A stretch of 64,000 nt of DNA from G963668345 sp965226215. GTDB lineage: Bacteria > Acidobacteriota > Terriglobia > Bryobacterales > UBA6623. Positions 1-9,378 of the stretch are shown in pieces (position 1 is the stretch's first letter; each line of letters opens with the position of its first letter). The stretch covers positions 2,046,001-2,110,000 of the forward strand of contig CBDDCH010000002.1 in NCBI GenBank assembly GCA_965226215.1, in the 5' to 3' direction. The notes under the pieces are model-generated. The model was not told where the DNA came from, ran no database searches, and worked only from the letters and a program-made list of their open reading frames with translations. The translations under genes were made by a program, and so were the position numbers.

Positions 1-753
1 AAGGGAAAGATAGCCGGGACGATCGGTGACTTTGGGTGCTTCAGCCTCAACGCGACCAAGAACCTTCCCGGCGGCGAGGGAGGGCTGGCCAACACCGACA
101 ACGAGGAACTGCTCGCGCGAGCGAAGCTGATCCGCACGTTCGGCGAGAAAGTGGGACAGGAAACAGACGGATTTCGCCCCTATTACTGTTACACCATCGG
201 CTGGAACTACCGTTGCCAGGAGATGCCCGCCGCGTTCGCTCGCAGCCAGCTAAAGAGGTTGCCACAAACCAACGCCAACGCGCAACGTAATGGCGAGTAT
301 CTGACCCAGGAACTGAGCAAGATCGAAGGGCTGATCCCGCCGCACATTCCCTCCGACCGCACCACGGTCTATCACAAATATCGGATCGGCTTCGACCTGA
401 AGGTACTTGGGCTGAGCATGCCCGCGGTTGAGTTTCGAGACAAGCTGCTGGACGCTGTCCGCGCGGAGCGAGTGATTGCCAACCTGTGGCAGTACAAACC
501 GCTGCCCTCGAATCCGATTTTCCAAAAACTCGATATCGGACTTGGCGACGGTTATCCTTGGCGCTCCCCCCACTATGGCAGGGAGATCAGCTACAACCCG
601 GAGGATTACCCAAAAGCAGCCGAAATGCTGGAAACATCCATCGTCGTGAACAGCGAGCGGTATCCTATCTTTGGCCAGGATATGGAGTTGATGGAGCATT
701 ACGTTGCTGCCTTTCGCAAAGTGTTCGACAACCTGGATGAGTTGGTGGCGTGA
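1..753 (+). CDS. DegT/DnrJ/EryC1/StrS-family aminotransferase (5' end missing)
   Basis: C-terminal 250 residues of a PLP-dependent sugar aminotransferase; the reading frame is open from base 1, so the N-terminus lies outside the window. The motif NATKNLPGGEGG holds the lysine that forms the Schiff base with PLP (codon 58-60), and is followed by the conserved WNYRCQEMPAAF stretch. Family members transaminate nucleotide-linked keto-sugars or make aminocyclitol/AHBA-type precursors. The gene is followed by a 2-hydroxyacid dehydrogenase 111 bp downstream on the same strand. The exact substrate cannot be read from the sequence; the family call is firm. Confidence 0.9.
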   Translation, partial: KGKIAGTIGDFGCFSLNATKNLPGGEGGLANTDNEELLARAKLIRTFGEKVGQETDGFRPYYCYTIGWNYRCQEMPAAFARSQLKRLPQTNANAQRNGEYLTQELSKIEGLIPPHIPSDRTTVYHKYRIGFDLKVLGLSMPAVEFRDKLLDAVRAERVIANLWQYKPLPSNPIFQKLDIGLGDGYPWRSPHYGREISYNPEDYPKAAEMLETSIVVNSERYPIFGQDMELMEHYVAAFRKVFDNLDELVA

Positions 754-864
754 GTGGCTAGGCGAGAGGCCTATTTGGAAATCAGGGCGCGAGAGTTCGG
801 AATTGCCGGGCAGCGGGCCGCTTACCGGTAGGTTGCGCCGGCAGACCCAAACAGGAGATACGAA

Positions 865-1821
865 ATGAAAGTTGTCTTGGACCGCGACCTAGGCGAGGAG
901 TTCGTCAGCGAGTTGCAGGAGATGTTTCCCGCGGTTGATTTTCGGCGAGCATACACGATTGAAGAGCAGCTACAAGAAGCCCCCGATGCCGAGGTTCAAT
1001 TTGGCGAAATCACCCGGGACGCCTACTTGGCGGCCAAGAAGCTGCGCTGGTTCCAGTTCATCGGCATTGGGTTCGACCACATTGTCAGAAACATCCCCGA
1101 GATCGTCGAAGACGACGTCGTGATGACCAACGCTCGACAAACCCATGTGATTCCGATAGCGGACCATACTTTCGCCATGATACTGGCGTTTGCTCACAAG
1201 GTTCCTGAGTTTATCGAGGACCAGCGAGCGCGTCGTTGGGACACGCTGAAGTACCTCAGCCGAATGCAGGAACTCGCCGGCACGACAATGGGCATCGTCG
1301 CCATGGGAGATATCGGCAAAGCCATCGCGCAACGGGCTCAAGGGTTCGAGATGGAGGTTTATGCAGTCGATATCCGGGAAATGAGTCCGCCCCCTGGCGT
1401 GCGCGAAGTGTGGGGTGTGGACCGCATCGATGATCTGATGGCAATTTCCGACTGGCTGGTCGTCACCGCCCCGCTCACGACTGAGACCCGCGGCATGATT
1501 GACGGCGCCCGCCTTGCACGGCTCAAGAAGGGCGCAGTTGTCATCCTCGTCTCAAGGGGATCAATCGTCGATGAAGACGCTCTGGTCGATGCACTTCGCT
1601 CCGGACACGTCGGCGGGGCGGCACTGGACGCCACGGCACAGGAACCTCCTGCCCCCGACAGTCCCCTATGGGATGCCCCCAACCTGCTGCTCTCGCCTCA
1701 TGTCTCGGCCGACTCACCACAGCTGTGGGAACGCCGCAAAGAAGTTTTCAAAGAGAACTTGCGTCGCTACCTGGCGGGCGAACCTTTGCTCAACGTGTGC
1801 GACAAGAGGGCCGGTTTCTAG
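865..1821 (+). CDS. D-isomer-specific 2-hydroxyacid dehydrogenase
   Basis: A 318-residue NAD(P)-dependent oxidoreductase of the D-2-hydroxyacid dehydrogenase/phosphoglycerate dehydrogenase family. A Rossmann fold is inserted at about residues 100-275, with nucleotide-binding segment VAMGDIGKAIA, in which the first glycine of GxGxxG is replaced by Ala146. The catalytic trio is visible: Arg231 in VSRGSIVDE, Glu260 in AQEPPAPDSPLW and His279 in LSPHVS. An AGGAGAT ribosome-binding site lies 7 bases before the ATG. It sits between the DegT aminotransferase and an HpcH/HpaI aldolase, suggesting a small carboxylic-acid/keto-sugar pathway. Substrate unknown. Confidence 0.92.
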   Translation: MKVVLDRDLGEEFVSELQEMFPAVDFRRAYTIEEQLQEAPDAEVQFGEITRDAYLAAKKLRWFQFIGIGFDHIVRNIPEIVEDDVVMTNARQTHVIPIADHTFAMILAFAHKVPEFIEDQRARRWDTLKYLSRMQELAGTTMGIVAMGDIGKAIAQRAQGFEMEVYAVDIREMSPPPGVREVWGVDRIDDLMAISDWLVVTAPLTTETRGMIDGARLARLKKGAVVILVSRGSIVDEDALVDALRSGHVGGAALDATAQEPPAPDSPLWDAPNLLLSPHVSADSPQLWERRKEVFKENLRRYLAGEPLLNVCDKRAGF

Positions 1822-1962
1822 ACGTTCAATCATGTTCAGATGCCGACGGACGGACCTGCATATGCTCTAGGCGAAGAACTGCTAAGATGGACCGGCCAAG
1901 GAGACCTGGCCACGCTTACTTCTTAGGCGAAGAACGACTCACAAATTACTGGGAGGAAACTA

Positions 1963-2736
1963 ATGAGACGAAGCCGAGTGCTCGAAAAGTTGCGGCGAGG
2001 AGAGTACATAACCATGGTGCAGTCCTGGGTCATTCCACATTGGAAAATTGTGGACATCATGGGATTCGTCGGGTTTGATAGCGTCTGGATCGAACACGAG
2101 CATAGCGATTTCAGCTACGGTGAGCTGTCACAGATGATCCTGGCCGCCAGAGCGCACGATATGGATTCCGTGGTTCGCGTGGAGCGGACGGGGTATAACG
2201 ATATCATCAAGCCGCTCGAAGCCGGCGCAACAGGACTCGTCCTCCCACATTGTATGAGTGGCGAGGACGCGAGATCGATTGTCCGCGAAGCGAAGTTTTC
2301 GCCCTTGGGGATGCGCGGGTCCGGAGGAAGCACGGACTCCGATTACGGCATGACGGACCGGATGGAATACTTGCGGCATGCGAACTCCGAGACGTTTGTC
2401 GCCGGGATCATCGAAGACAAAGAGGCCGTCGACGACGTGGATGCCATCGCCGCGACGGAGGGGATCGATATGCTGCTGATGGGTCCGGGTGACCTATCTC
2501 AAAGTTATGGCATCATTGGGCAGATGAAACACGAGCTCATCGAGCGCGCGACCGACAAGGTCGCCGAGGCGTGCGCCAAGCATGGGAAGTGGTGGGGAAC
2601 GCCGGTGGGCAATCGGGAGGAAGGGGAGAAGGCGCTCAAGCGCGGTGCCCGCATCATGCAAGCGGTCAACGAGCAATCGCTCATCGTTGGAGCTCTTCAA
2701 CAGGTCAAAAAGGCGTTCGAAGGTCTCGAGGTTTAG
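1963..2736 (+). CDS. HpcH/HpaI aldolase family protein
   Basis: A 257-residue TIM-barrel class II aldolase related to 4-hydroxy-2-oxoheptanedioate aldolase (HpaI) and 2-keto-3-deoxy-glucarate aldolase. These enzymes cleave or form 2-keto-4-hydroxy acids with a divalent metal. The sequence has the family blocks WIEHEHSDFS, VVRVERTGYNDIIKPLEAGA, GMRGSGG and MGPGDLSQSYG. A GGAGGAAA ribosome-binding site precedes the ATG. It lies 141 bp after the hydroxyacid dehydrogenase on the same strand; the two could act in sequence, since such aldolases yield pyruvate or tartronate semialdehyde that dehydrogenases reduce, but this is inference. Confidence 0.9.
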   Translation: MRRSRVLEKLRRGEYITMVQSWVIPHWKIVDIMGFVGFDSVWIEHEHSDFSYGELSQMILAARAHDMDSVVRVERTGYNDIIKPLEAGATGLVLPHCMSGEDARSIVREAKFSPLGMRGSGGSTDSDYGMTDRMEYLRHANSETFVAGIIEDKEAVDDVDAIAATEGIDMLLMGPGDLSQSYGIIGQMKHELIERATDKVAEACAKHGKWWGTPVGNREEGEKALKRGARIMQAVNEQSLIVGALQQVKKAFEGLEV

Positions 2737-3029
2737 AGCGGACGGACGGAGCGACTTCGATGACAAATCATTCGTAGGCGCTGCCTTCTTGCCGGCCATG
2801 CACGTGGCTTTCGGTCGAGTCCATCGGCCACCAACCTCGACCCCGCCTGGCAGAACATCTTGACGGCGCAATTAGGGACTCCTCTCTATCGCGGGTTCGA
2901 AAAGTCCCCGCAAGGGGAAGCGCAGCGTCGGAAGCGCCCTAGTGATTGTCACGCCGCGGGGGGGCCGTGTACACTGGTTCTCCCCGTTTTCGCCCGGCGC
3001 TTCGGGCGGATGGAAGGAAGCCCGTCATC

Positions 3030-4571
3030 ATGAGAGTCCTCGCGGTTCATCCCGGCCCCTTGATGTATACAAAGATTTTCCTGCGTCTGGAACCGCTGGG
3101 TCTCGAGCTGGTAGCCGAAACGGTGCGTCGGGCAGGGCACGAGGTTCGGCTGCTCGACCTACAAGTCGAAAGCCACCAGGACTACTTTCGAGTCCTCGAT
3201 GATTGGCAGCCTGAGGTCATTGCATTCTCGTGCAACTACCTGGCCAACATCCCCGAGATCGTCGATCTGGCCAAGGCAAGTAAGAAAAGGCTGCCGGGCG
3301 TATTCTTTTTCATCGGAGGCCACAGTGCTTCGTTTACCGCACAGGAGATCCTCGAACACGGAGCGGGAGCCATCGACTGCATCTTGCTCGGAGAAGGAGA
3401 AGCCGGTATACCCGCCCTGCTCGAAGCGGTTGAACATGACCGCCGGTCGGTAGGCAAGCTGGCGGGCGTGGTCACGGTAGATGGTAGCGGACCTGCCCCC
3501 AGTTTCGTTGAATCGCTAGACGACGTGTGGCCGGCCCGGGACCTGTTGCGGCACCGGCGCAAGTACTTTCTCGGCGAGCTAGACCCCTGCGCTTCGATTG
3601 AGTTCACGCGGGGCTGCCCCTGGGATTGTTCCTTCTGTAGTGCCTGGACCTTCTACGGCCGTAGTTACCGGACCGTCAGCACCGAGCGGGCCGTGGAGGA
3701 TCTAGCTCGCGTAAAGGAGCCGGGCGTTTTCATCGTCGATGACGTGGCGTTCATCCAATTGGACCAGGCAATGCGCATCGGCGAGGCCGTCGCCGGTAAA
3801 GGCATCAAGAAGAACTACTACCTGGAGACGCGCGGCGACGTGTTGCTGCGGAACAAAGAGGCTTTCCGGTTATGGAGGAAGCTCGGCCTGCGGTACATGT
3901 TTCTCGGTGTGGAGGCCATCGATGAAGAAGGCCTCAACAAGTACCGTAAGCGAATTACGCTAAGCAAGAATTTCGAGGCGCTGGATTTCGCGCGCTCGCT
4001 CGATATTCACGTCGCGATCAACCTCATTGCGGATCCCGACTGGGACAAAGCACGTTTCGAGGTGATCCGCCAATGGTGTCTCGAGATTCCGGAGATCGTC
4101 AGCATCAGTGTGAATACCCCGTACCCGGGGACCGAAACCTGGCATACCGAGTCGCGGCGACTTGCGACGCGCGACTATCGGTTATTCGATATTCAGCACG
4201 CTGTCCTTCCCACGAAGCTTCCGTTGCCCGAGTTCTACAAAGAGCTAGTGCGTACCCAGCACGTGTTAAACCTAAAACACCTCGGCTGGACTGCTCTTCG
4301 TGGTGCGGCTACGCTGGCCCTAGGCCACCTTCTACGAGGCCAGACGAACTTCGTCAAGCTGTTGTGGAAGTTCAACAGTGTCTACAACTCGGAGCTGCAG
4401 TTGGCTGACCACAAGCGGCCTGTCCGCTATGAAATCGCACTCCCGCCCGCCCCTCGGGATCAGGTAGATCCCAAACTGCTTTACATCCACCAAGACACCG
4501 GCGGGCAGGCCCGAGCTCTTGACGACACTAGCGAAAAGTTTGTCGACGCGACCCGAGTTGGCAGCGCCTGA
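3030..4571 (+). CDS. hpnR: Hopanoid C-3 methylase HpnR (B12-binding radical SAM)
   Basis: A 513-residue cobalamin-binding radical SAM protein. Residues 1-150 form the B12-binding domain, without the classical DxHxxG motif. The radical SAM cluster motif is C196-PWD-C200-SF-C203, followed by SAWTFYGRSYR. The segments PLMYTKIFLRLEPLGLELVAE and DIQHAVLPTKLPLPEFY match my recollection of HpnR, which methylates hopanoids at C-3 of the A-ring. The ATG at 3030 has a GGAAGGAAG ribosome-binding site, whereas the upstream in-frame start at 2946 has none and would add a charged tail unlike the family. No other hopanoid gene is in the window. A related radical SAM/B12 methylase is the main alternative. 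Confidence 0.8.
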   Translation: MRVLAVHPGPLMYTKIFLRLEPLGLELVAETVRRAGHEVRLLDLQVESHQDYFRVLDDWQPEVIAFSCNYLANIPEIVDLAKASKKRLPGVFFFIGGHSASFTAQEILEHGAGAIDCILLGEGEAGIPALLEAVEHDRRSVGKLAGVVTVDGSGPAPSFVESLDDVWPARDLLRHRRKYFLGELDPCASIEFTRGCPWDCSFCSAWTFYGRSYRTVSTERAVEDLARVKEPGVFIVDDVAFIQLDQAMRIGEAVAGKGIKKNYYLETRGDVLLRNKEAFRLWRKLGLRYMFLGVEAIDEEGLNKYRKRITLSKNFEALDFARSLDIHVAINLIADPDWDKARFEVIRQWCLEIPEIVSISVNTPYPGTETWHTESRRLATRDYRLFDIQHAVLPTKLPLPEFYKELVRTQHVLNLKHLGWTALRGAATLALGHLLRGQTNFVKLLWKFNSVYNSELQLADHKRPVRYEIALPPAPRDQVDPKLLYIHQDTGGQARALDDTSEKFVDATRVGSA

Positions 4572-4725
4572 CGATCTTCTCAGCGCCACGAGCGCCCTTG
4601 ATCAAGCGCCAAACTTAGCCCACCTTTGCCAGACGCCACTTCCTGACGGTCGCGGCACTGAAATGATGCACTTAGCTACCTGCCTGGGTGACCACCCCCG
4701 CGCGACGGCCGCAAGTCACCGACTA

Positions 4726-5169
4726 CTACTGGACGGGTGAATAGTCAGTAGCCTTCATGTACGTCGACTCCACCTTGCTCACCAGCTTGCCCTTCTCAAT
4801 GGATGCCGCGTAGCCGGCCTTCCACTCAGGGTCCTCCCGGAAGGCCTCCCAGGACGCTTTTGCCGCCTCCCGGCTCTGATGCCCGAGGACGTAGATCAGG
4901 GTGTTGCCGCTTCGCTCGCCATCGCTGGGCGTCCAGTACCCAATCAGGGTCATTCCATGTTTGACGAAAAGGGGATTCGTCTTCTCTCGAAAACGGCTGT
5001 GAAGATCGTCCAGTTTTCCCTCATGGGCCGTGTAGACTCGAAGCTCAAAGACGCGCCCGTCGTCGGCCCCGAAACTCGAGGGGATCGATATACCCAGCAG
5101 CATAAGGACTGCCGGCATGACGAAGAAAACACCCCGCAAGAGGGGAAAGCGAGGAATAACAGGGTTCAC
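4726..5169 (-). CDS. NIPSNAP family protein, exported
   Basis: A 147-residue protein with an N-terminal signal peptide (hydrophobic run VFFVMPAVLMLLGISIP, likely cleaved near SSFGA) followed by a single NIPSNAP (ferredoxin-like, dimeric alpha+beta) domain starting VFELRVYTAHEGKLDDL. The start is GTG at 5169, preceded by a perfect AGGAGG five bases upstream; an overlapping ATG is out of frame. Such secreted NIPSNAP proteins are common in Acidobacteriota and planctomycetes and have no established reaction. It lies just downstream of tRNA-His on the same strand. Confidence 0.85.
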   Translation of the reverse strand: MNPVIPRFPLLRGVFFVMPAVLMLLGISIPSSFGADDGRVFELRVYTAHEGKLDDLHSRFREKTNPLFVKHGMTLIGYWTPSDGERSGNTLIYVLGHQSREAAKASWEAFREDPEWKAGYAASIEKGKLVSKVESTYMKATDYSPVQ

Positions 5170-5204
5170 GGCATCCTCCTAAGTAGCAACTTCCTTGGAA
5201 AAGA

Positions 5205-5282
5205 TGGTACTGGCGCCCGGGATCGAACCGGGGACCTCCTGATCCACAATCAGGCGCTCTAACCAATCTGAGCTACGCCAGC
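5205..5282 (-). tRNA. tRNA-His (anticodon GTG)
   Basis: A complete cloverleaf on the minus strand: acceptor GCTGGCG/CGCCAGT, D arm GCTC...GAGC, anticodon stem CCTGA/TCAGG enclosing loop TTGTGGA (anticodon GTG, His), T arm CCCGG-TTCGATC-CCGGG and an encoded CCA. Position 1 pairs with position 72 as G·U, the discriminator is A73, and the base preceding position 1 is C. So the usual bacterial G-1:C73 identity pair is not encoded (see findings). Confidence 0.96.
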
Positions 5283-5731
5283 GTGGTCTGTTTGTCTCTA
5301 TTCTAACGACTTACAACTCTGTCGGCCTGCCCCGCGAGTCATCTCACCGGCACAGTCTGTGCCATCAGTTTGGTAAACCTCTCCGTTGCCTCGATGGCGC
5401 CAGACGCGCCCCGGCCCCCGACTGTGCGCTCCGTGCCCGAAAAGTGACCACCCAACAGCCCAAAGATCTTCGCGGAGATGTTCGGTGAGTCCCCCACTCA
5501 GGCCAGCGGTGAAACGCTATCTCAATATCGAATATGAGTCGCCGCTAGCTTCACGGACAACTCGATCAATCCTACAACTTGTAAACCTGCTTCCGTTAAC
5601 CCTATACTGGCAGCCTGATCCCCGCGTGGGTCGGGGTGGTTCGTCCCGGCGTTTCCTGGTGGGTTCCCGACCGTCACAGCTAAGCCGCGCCGAGTAAGAG
5701 GCTGCCTGCCCGAACCGTATGGAATGACGCC
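5283..5731. other. Intergenic region, no gene seen
   Basis: About 450 bases between tRNA-His and the Omp85-type protein. No reading frame shows protein-like composition. The only recognisable element is a sigma-70-like promoter facing right, listed separately. Confidence 0.5.
5579..5608 (+). promoter_or_regulatory. Candidate sigma-70 promoter for the barrel gene at 5732
   Basis: TTGTAA (-35) and TATACT (-10) separated by 18 bases, about 120 bases ahead of the GTG start of the Omp85-type gene. Based on sequence match only. Confidence 0.35.
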
Positions 5732-6991
5732 GTGCAAGGGACCCCGTCAAGGCACATAGTTCGTTTCGGCTCATTGAATAGAGCAGCACCGCTGACAAGG
5801 TGTTTTCTAGTTGGCTTGTTGCTGGCGGCGCCGCTGGCCGCGCAACATGAAACACGGGCGGACGAGATTCGCGCCGCTCGGAAAGAAAAAGCCGGTCGCC
5901 TCGAACCGGAGGTGTCCTACAAGATCGAAGAGCGACTCAACAAGCTTGACCGTCAACGAGTTATCGAACGTTTCATGGTGGGAGCGGATGGCTTGGGCGT
6001 CAGGCTTGGCGGGATGCCGACAGGACAGGGGTTTGCACTGGGTCCGCAATATCTGCGGCGTGACCTGGCCGACGGCAACGTCGTTTTCCGCACCTCGCTG
6101 GCCGGGACACTGACCACAGCCTGGTTAGCGGATCTACAGGTCACAATGCCCAAGCTGGCGAATGGGAAGGTCACCTTTGACTTCCATGCCTTGCACCGGA
6201 ATTCTCCACAGTTCGAGTATTTCGGACCAGGTCCGGACTCGAACGAAAGTAACGAGACAAACTATCGGATCGAGGAGAACAGCTACGACTTTACCGTAGG
6301 GTTGCGTCCCTTCAGACCGTTCGCATTTGGTGTGACGGGAGGCTTGTACCAGCCCAACACGGGGCCGGGTAACGATGATGGCCAAATCGGTGACGTTTTT
6401 CCCCCGGCGTCGATTCCCGGACTGATCGAACAGACGGATTTTCTGCGAGGCGGATTTTTTGTCCAGTTTGACAATCGCGACATCCCCGGCACGCCGCGCA
6501 AGGGGGGCAACTATGCGGCCCGCTTCGTCTACTACGATGACCGCGATCTCAAGCGCCACAGCCACCGCAGGCTGGATCTGGACGCCCAGCACTATATTCC
6601 ATTTTTCAACAGAAAGAGAGTGATCGCACTCCGCGCCAAGACTATCATGACCTTCGCCAACGGCAGCGCCGTTGTGCCTTTCTATATGCAGCCGGTCTTG
6701 GGCGGCTCGGATGATCTGCGAGGCTTCCGGCAGTGGCGCTTTTACGACAACAACCTGATCGTGGCAACAGCGGAGTATCGTTGGGAAGCGTTCAGTGGCC
6801 TGGACATGGCCCTGTTCTTCGATGCGGGCAAGGTTACTTCCAGGCGTTCGGAGATCAACTTCCACGACCTGGAAGGCTCAGCGGGGTTCGGTTTCCGGTT
6901 CAATGCAGCTAACAGCGTCTTCATAAGGATCGACGTAGGCTTTAGTCATGAAGGACCACAGATTTGGCTCAAGTTTGGGAATGTATTTTAG
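5732..6991 (+). CDS. Omp85/BamA-type outer-membrane barrel protein (surface antigen D15 domain)
   Basis: A 419-residue outer-membrane protein. The N-terminus has a hydrophobic export segment (CFLVGLLLAAPLAAQ) and is followed by alternating hydrophobic/polar beta strands typical of a 16-stranded barrel. The C-terminal third matches the D15/bacterial surface antigen domain: PVLGGSDDLRGFRQWRF, with the characteristic (V/I)RGF-type lid-lock loop degenerated to LRGF, then AEYRWEAF and a final strand ending in a phenylalanine. No POTRA domain is present, so it is a short stand-alone barrel, not BamA itself. The start is GTG. It overlaps the next gene by 11 bases, suggesting co-transcription and a shared envelope role. 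Confidence 0.8.
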   Translation: MQGTPSRHIVRFGSLNRAAPLTRCFLVGLLLAAPLAAQHETRADEIRAARKEKAGRLEPEVSYKIEERLNKLDRQRVIERFMVGADGLGVRLGGMPTGQGFALGPQYLRRDLADGNVVFRTSLAGTLTTAWLADLQVTMPKLANGKVTFDFHALHRNSPQFEYFGPGPDSNESNETNYRIEENSYDFTVGLRPFRPFAFGVTGGLYQPNTGPGNDDGQIGDVFPPASIPGLIEQTDFLRGGFFVQFDNRDIPGTPRKGGNYAARFVYYDDRDLKRHSHRRLDLDAQHYIPFFNRKRVIALRAKTIMTFANGSAVVPFYMQPVLGGSDDLRGFRQWRFYDNNLIVATAEYRWEAFSGLDMALFFDAGKVTSRRSEINFHDLEGSAGFGFRFNAANSVFIRIDVGFSHEGPQIWLKFGNVF

Positions 6992-7964
6992 CGACCCACA
7001 CAGCGGCGTAGAAACGGTGCGAGTGGCAACCGCAGGCGGAGTTTCAAAAAGGCCGATCGCCGGCGCCACCCGATTCGCGTTCGTCGTTGGGTTAGCCGCG
7101 TTGCTGCCGTCGCTTGCCGTCGCCGGGAAGTTTTATCCCGATGATCCGCTGCGGAAAGAACCACCGCCGCTCCAGGTAGAAGACGCGAGTTTCAGGAAAC
7201 TCAACGACTACGTCGACTTGTTTCAGAACATGTTTGCCAAGCCCGGCTATCGGCAGCCGACGGAAAAGGAGATCCGGAGAGGACAGAAGGCTGGTCAGAA
7301 CATCAAGTTGATTCCAGCGCAGTCCGCGAATACCTTGGGGGAAGTCCCCGACAGTCCCTGGTTCACCAATCGGATCGGCTCTCACCCCATGAGCGTCGAA
7401 GACGTATTGCGGGGGCCGGGCAACGAAAACGCTCCGGCAATGGACGGTCCCTGGGAGATCGTGGCCGCCAAGACCGAAGGCGTGACACCGGGGTTCCGCA
7501 TCCGGGATTCGAAGGGGCGTCAGTATTTTCTGAAGTTCGACCCGGCGGGGCATCTCGGGATGGCGACCAGCGTGGACGTCATCGGTTCTAGGCTGTTCTA
7601 CGCCCTCGGCTACAACGTTCCGGAGAACTACTTGGTCACTTTCGAGAGGGACCGACTGGTGATTGCCAAGGGGACCACGTTGAAGGACATCACCGGTCAA
7701 AAGCGTCCCATGACGCTCAGAGATGTCACCATCAGTCTCCTGAATGTGCCACGGGACAACCAGGGACGGCTTCGCGGCGTTGCCAGCCTACTGCTTCCCG
7801 GCAAGATCCTCGGCGAGTTCCGCTATTACGGAACCCGCAAGGATGATCCGAATGACATCATCGATCACGAGCATCGGCGCGAGCTACGGGGCCTATTCGT
7901 CTTCTGCGCCTGGCTGAACCACAGCGACTCCCGAGCGATCAACACCCTCGACTCGCTTGTGGAA
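6981..7964 (+). pseudogene. Exported conserved hypothetical protein, 3' end cut off by IS256
   Basis: About 328 original residues remain. After a signal peptide (FAFVVGLAALLPSLAVAG) the chain has no domain I can name with certainty; blocks such as RDSKGRQYFLKFDPAGH and WLNHSDSRAINTLDSLVEE are typical of a large acidobacterial hypothetical family that continues much further. Here the frame runs into the left end of the IS256 element and stops two codons inside it (apparent stop at 7971-7973). The missing C-terminal part is not found on the far side of the element, so the 3' half has been deleted. It overlaps the barrel gene by 11 bases. The start is uncertain: ATG 6981 is chosen over ATG 6948. 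Confidence 0.7.
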
Positions 7965-9378
7965 GAGCTATAACCAGAAGTTGTGGATGAGCCTCTGAGG
8001 GGAGGCGGCGTATCCTGACGATTGAGGAAGCAACTCAATCGTTTTCTGGAAAGGAACAAGGAGGATACGCCATGAGTCAGTGTGAAGCTGCTGAGAGCAG
8101 CAGTCAAGTCAACCCCCAAGTCATTGATGGAAAGGAACGCTCGCCCTTGGATGAGGTGCTGCGCCAAGGAGCGCGCCAGATGCTCGTCAAGGCCGTGGAA
8201 GCCGAAGTGACCGCCTACATCGAAACGCATCAGCACGAAGTCGACCAGGACGGCCGGCGGCTGGTGGTGCGCAACGGTCACGCCCGCGAGCGCACCATCG
8301 TCAGCGGCGTGGGTCAGCTGAAGATCCAGGCGCCGCGGGTCGACGATCGCCGAGTCGATGAGCAGGGCCGGCGCTTTCGTTTCACTTCCCAGATCCTGCC
8401 GCCGTATCTGCGGCGCACGAAGAGTGTGGAGGAGTTGATCCCCTGGTTGTACCTGAAAGGGATCTCGACGGGCGATTTCAGCGAAGCGCTGGAGGCCTTG
8501 CTGGGGCCCGACGCTCCGGGCCTGTCGGCGACGACGGTGGTGCGTCTCAAAGACGTCTGGCGCCGCGAGTACGAGGCTTGGTCAAAGCGTGACCTCAGCG
8601 GCCAGCGGTTTGTTTACATTTGGGCCGATGGCATCTACTCGAATGTTCGTCTGGACGATGAACGGCAGTGTTTGCTGGTTGTGATGGGAGCACTCGAAGA
8701 CGGTCGCAAGCAACTGCTGGCGGTGCACGACGGCTTTCGCGAAAGCGAACTGTCGTGGCAGGAGTTGCTGGAGGACTTGAAACGGCAGGGGCTCGAGCTG
8801 CCGCCGAAGTTGGCGGTGGGCGACGGAGCGATGGGGTTTTGGGCGGCACTGCGGAAAGTCTATCCGGCGACCGGTTAGCAACGCTGCTGGCTCCACAAGA
8901 CGGCCAACGTGCTCAATAAGCTGCCGCAGAGCATGCAGGGCAAAGCCAAGCAGGCGCTGCGCGACATCTATCTTGCCGAGAGTCGGCAGACGGCGGAGGC
9001 CGCTCTGGACCGTTTCAAGAACCTATACGAGAAGAAGTTCCCCAAAGCGGTCGAGTGCCTGGAAAAAGACCGCCAAGTGCTGCTGGCTTTCTACGACTTT
9101 CCGGCCGAGCACTGGGGGCACTTGCGGACGACGAACCCGATCGAGTCCACCTTTGCGACGGTCCGTTTGCGGCAGCGACGAACGAAGGGTTGTGGCAGCC
9201 GCGAAGCGTCGTTAACGATGGTCTTCATGCTGGCCCGCCAAGCCGAGCGCCACTGGCGACGCCTGAACGGTTCGGAAGTGATTGTTCATGTCTTAGAGGG
9301 AAAGGTTTTCAAGGATGGATTGATGGTTCAGGAAAACGCCGCCTGACCTCGCCCATCCACAACATTTGACAATATCTC
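7965..9378 (+). mobile_element. IS256-family insertion sequence
   Basis: An element of about 1.41 kb bounded by imperfect inverted repeats. Left end GAGCTATAACCAGAAGTTGT and right end (reverse complement) GAGATATTGTCAAATGTTGT share GAG.TAT...CA.A.GTTGTGGATG. It encodes one transposase frame, now interrupted. I find no matching target-site duplication at its ends, consistent with a deletion or rearrangement next to the element after insertion. It truncates the exported protein gene on its left. Confidence 0.85.
8072..9346 (+). pseudogene. IS256-family transposase with an internal stop codon
   Basis: A single reading frame of 424 codons for a mutator/IS256-type DDE transposase, broken by an in-frame TAG at 8876-8878 (codon 269). 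The pieces are 8072-8875 (268 residues) and a downstream stretch reaching 9346. All catalytic acids are retained: D186 in YIWADGIYS, D251 in AVGDGAMGFW and E358 in TTNPIESTF. The stop falls in the conserved segment leading to QRCWLHKTANVLNKLP, shortly after the second Asp, so the truncated product lacks the catalytic Glu. Ribosome-binding site AAGGAGG precedes the ATG. Either a nonsense mutation or a sequence error. Confidence 0.9.
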
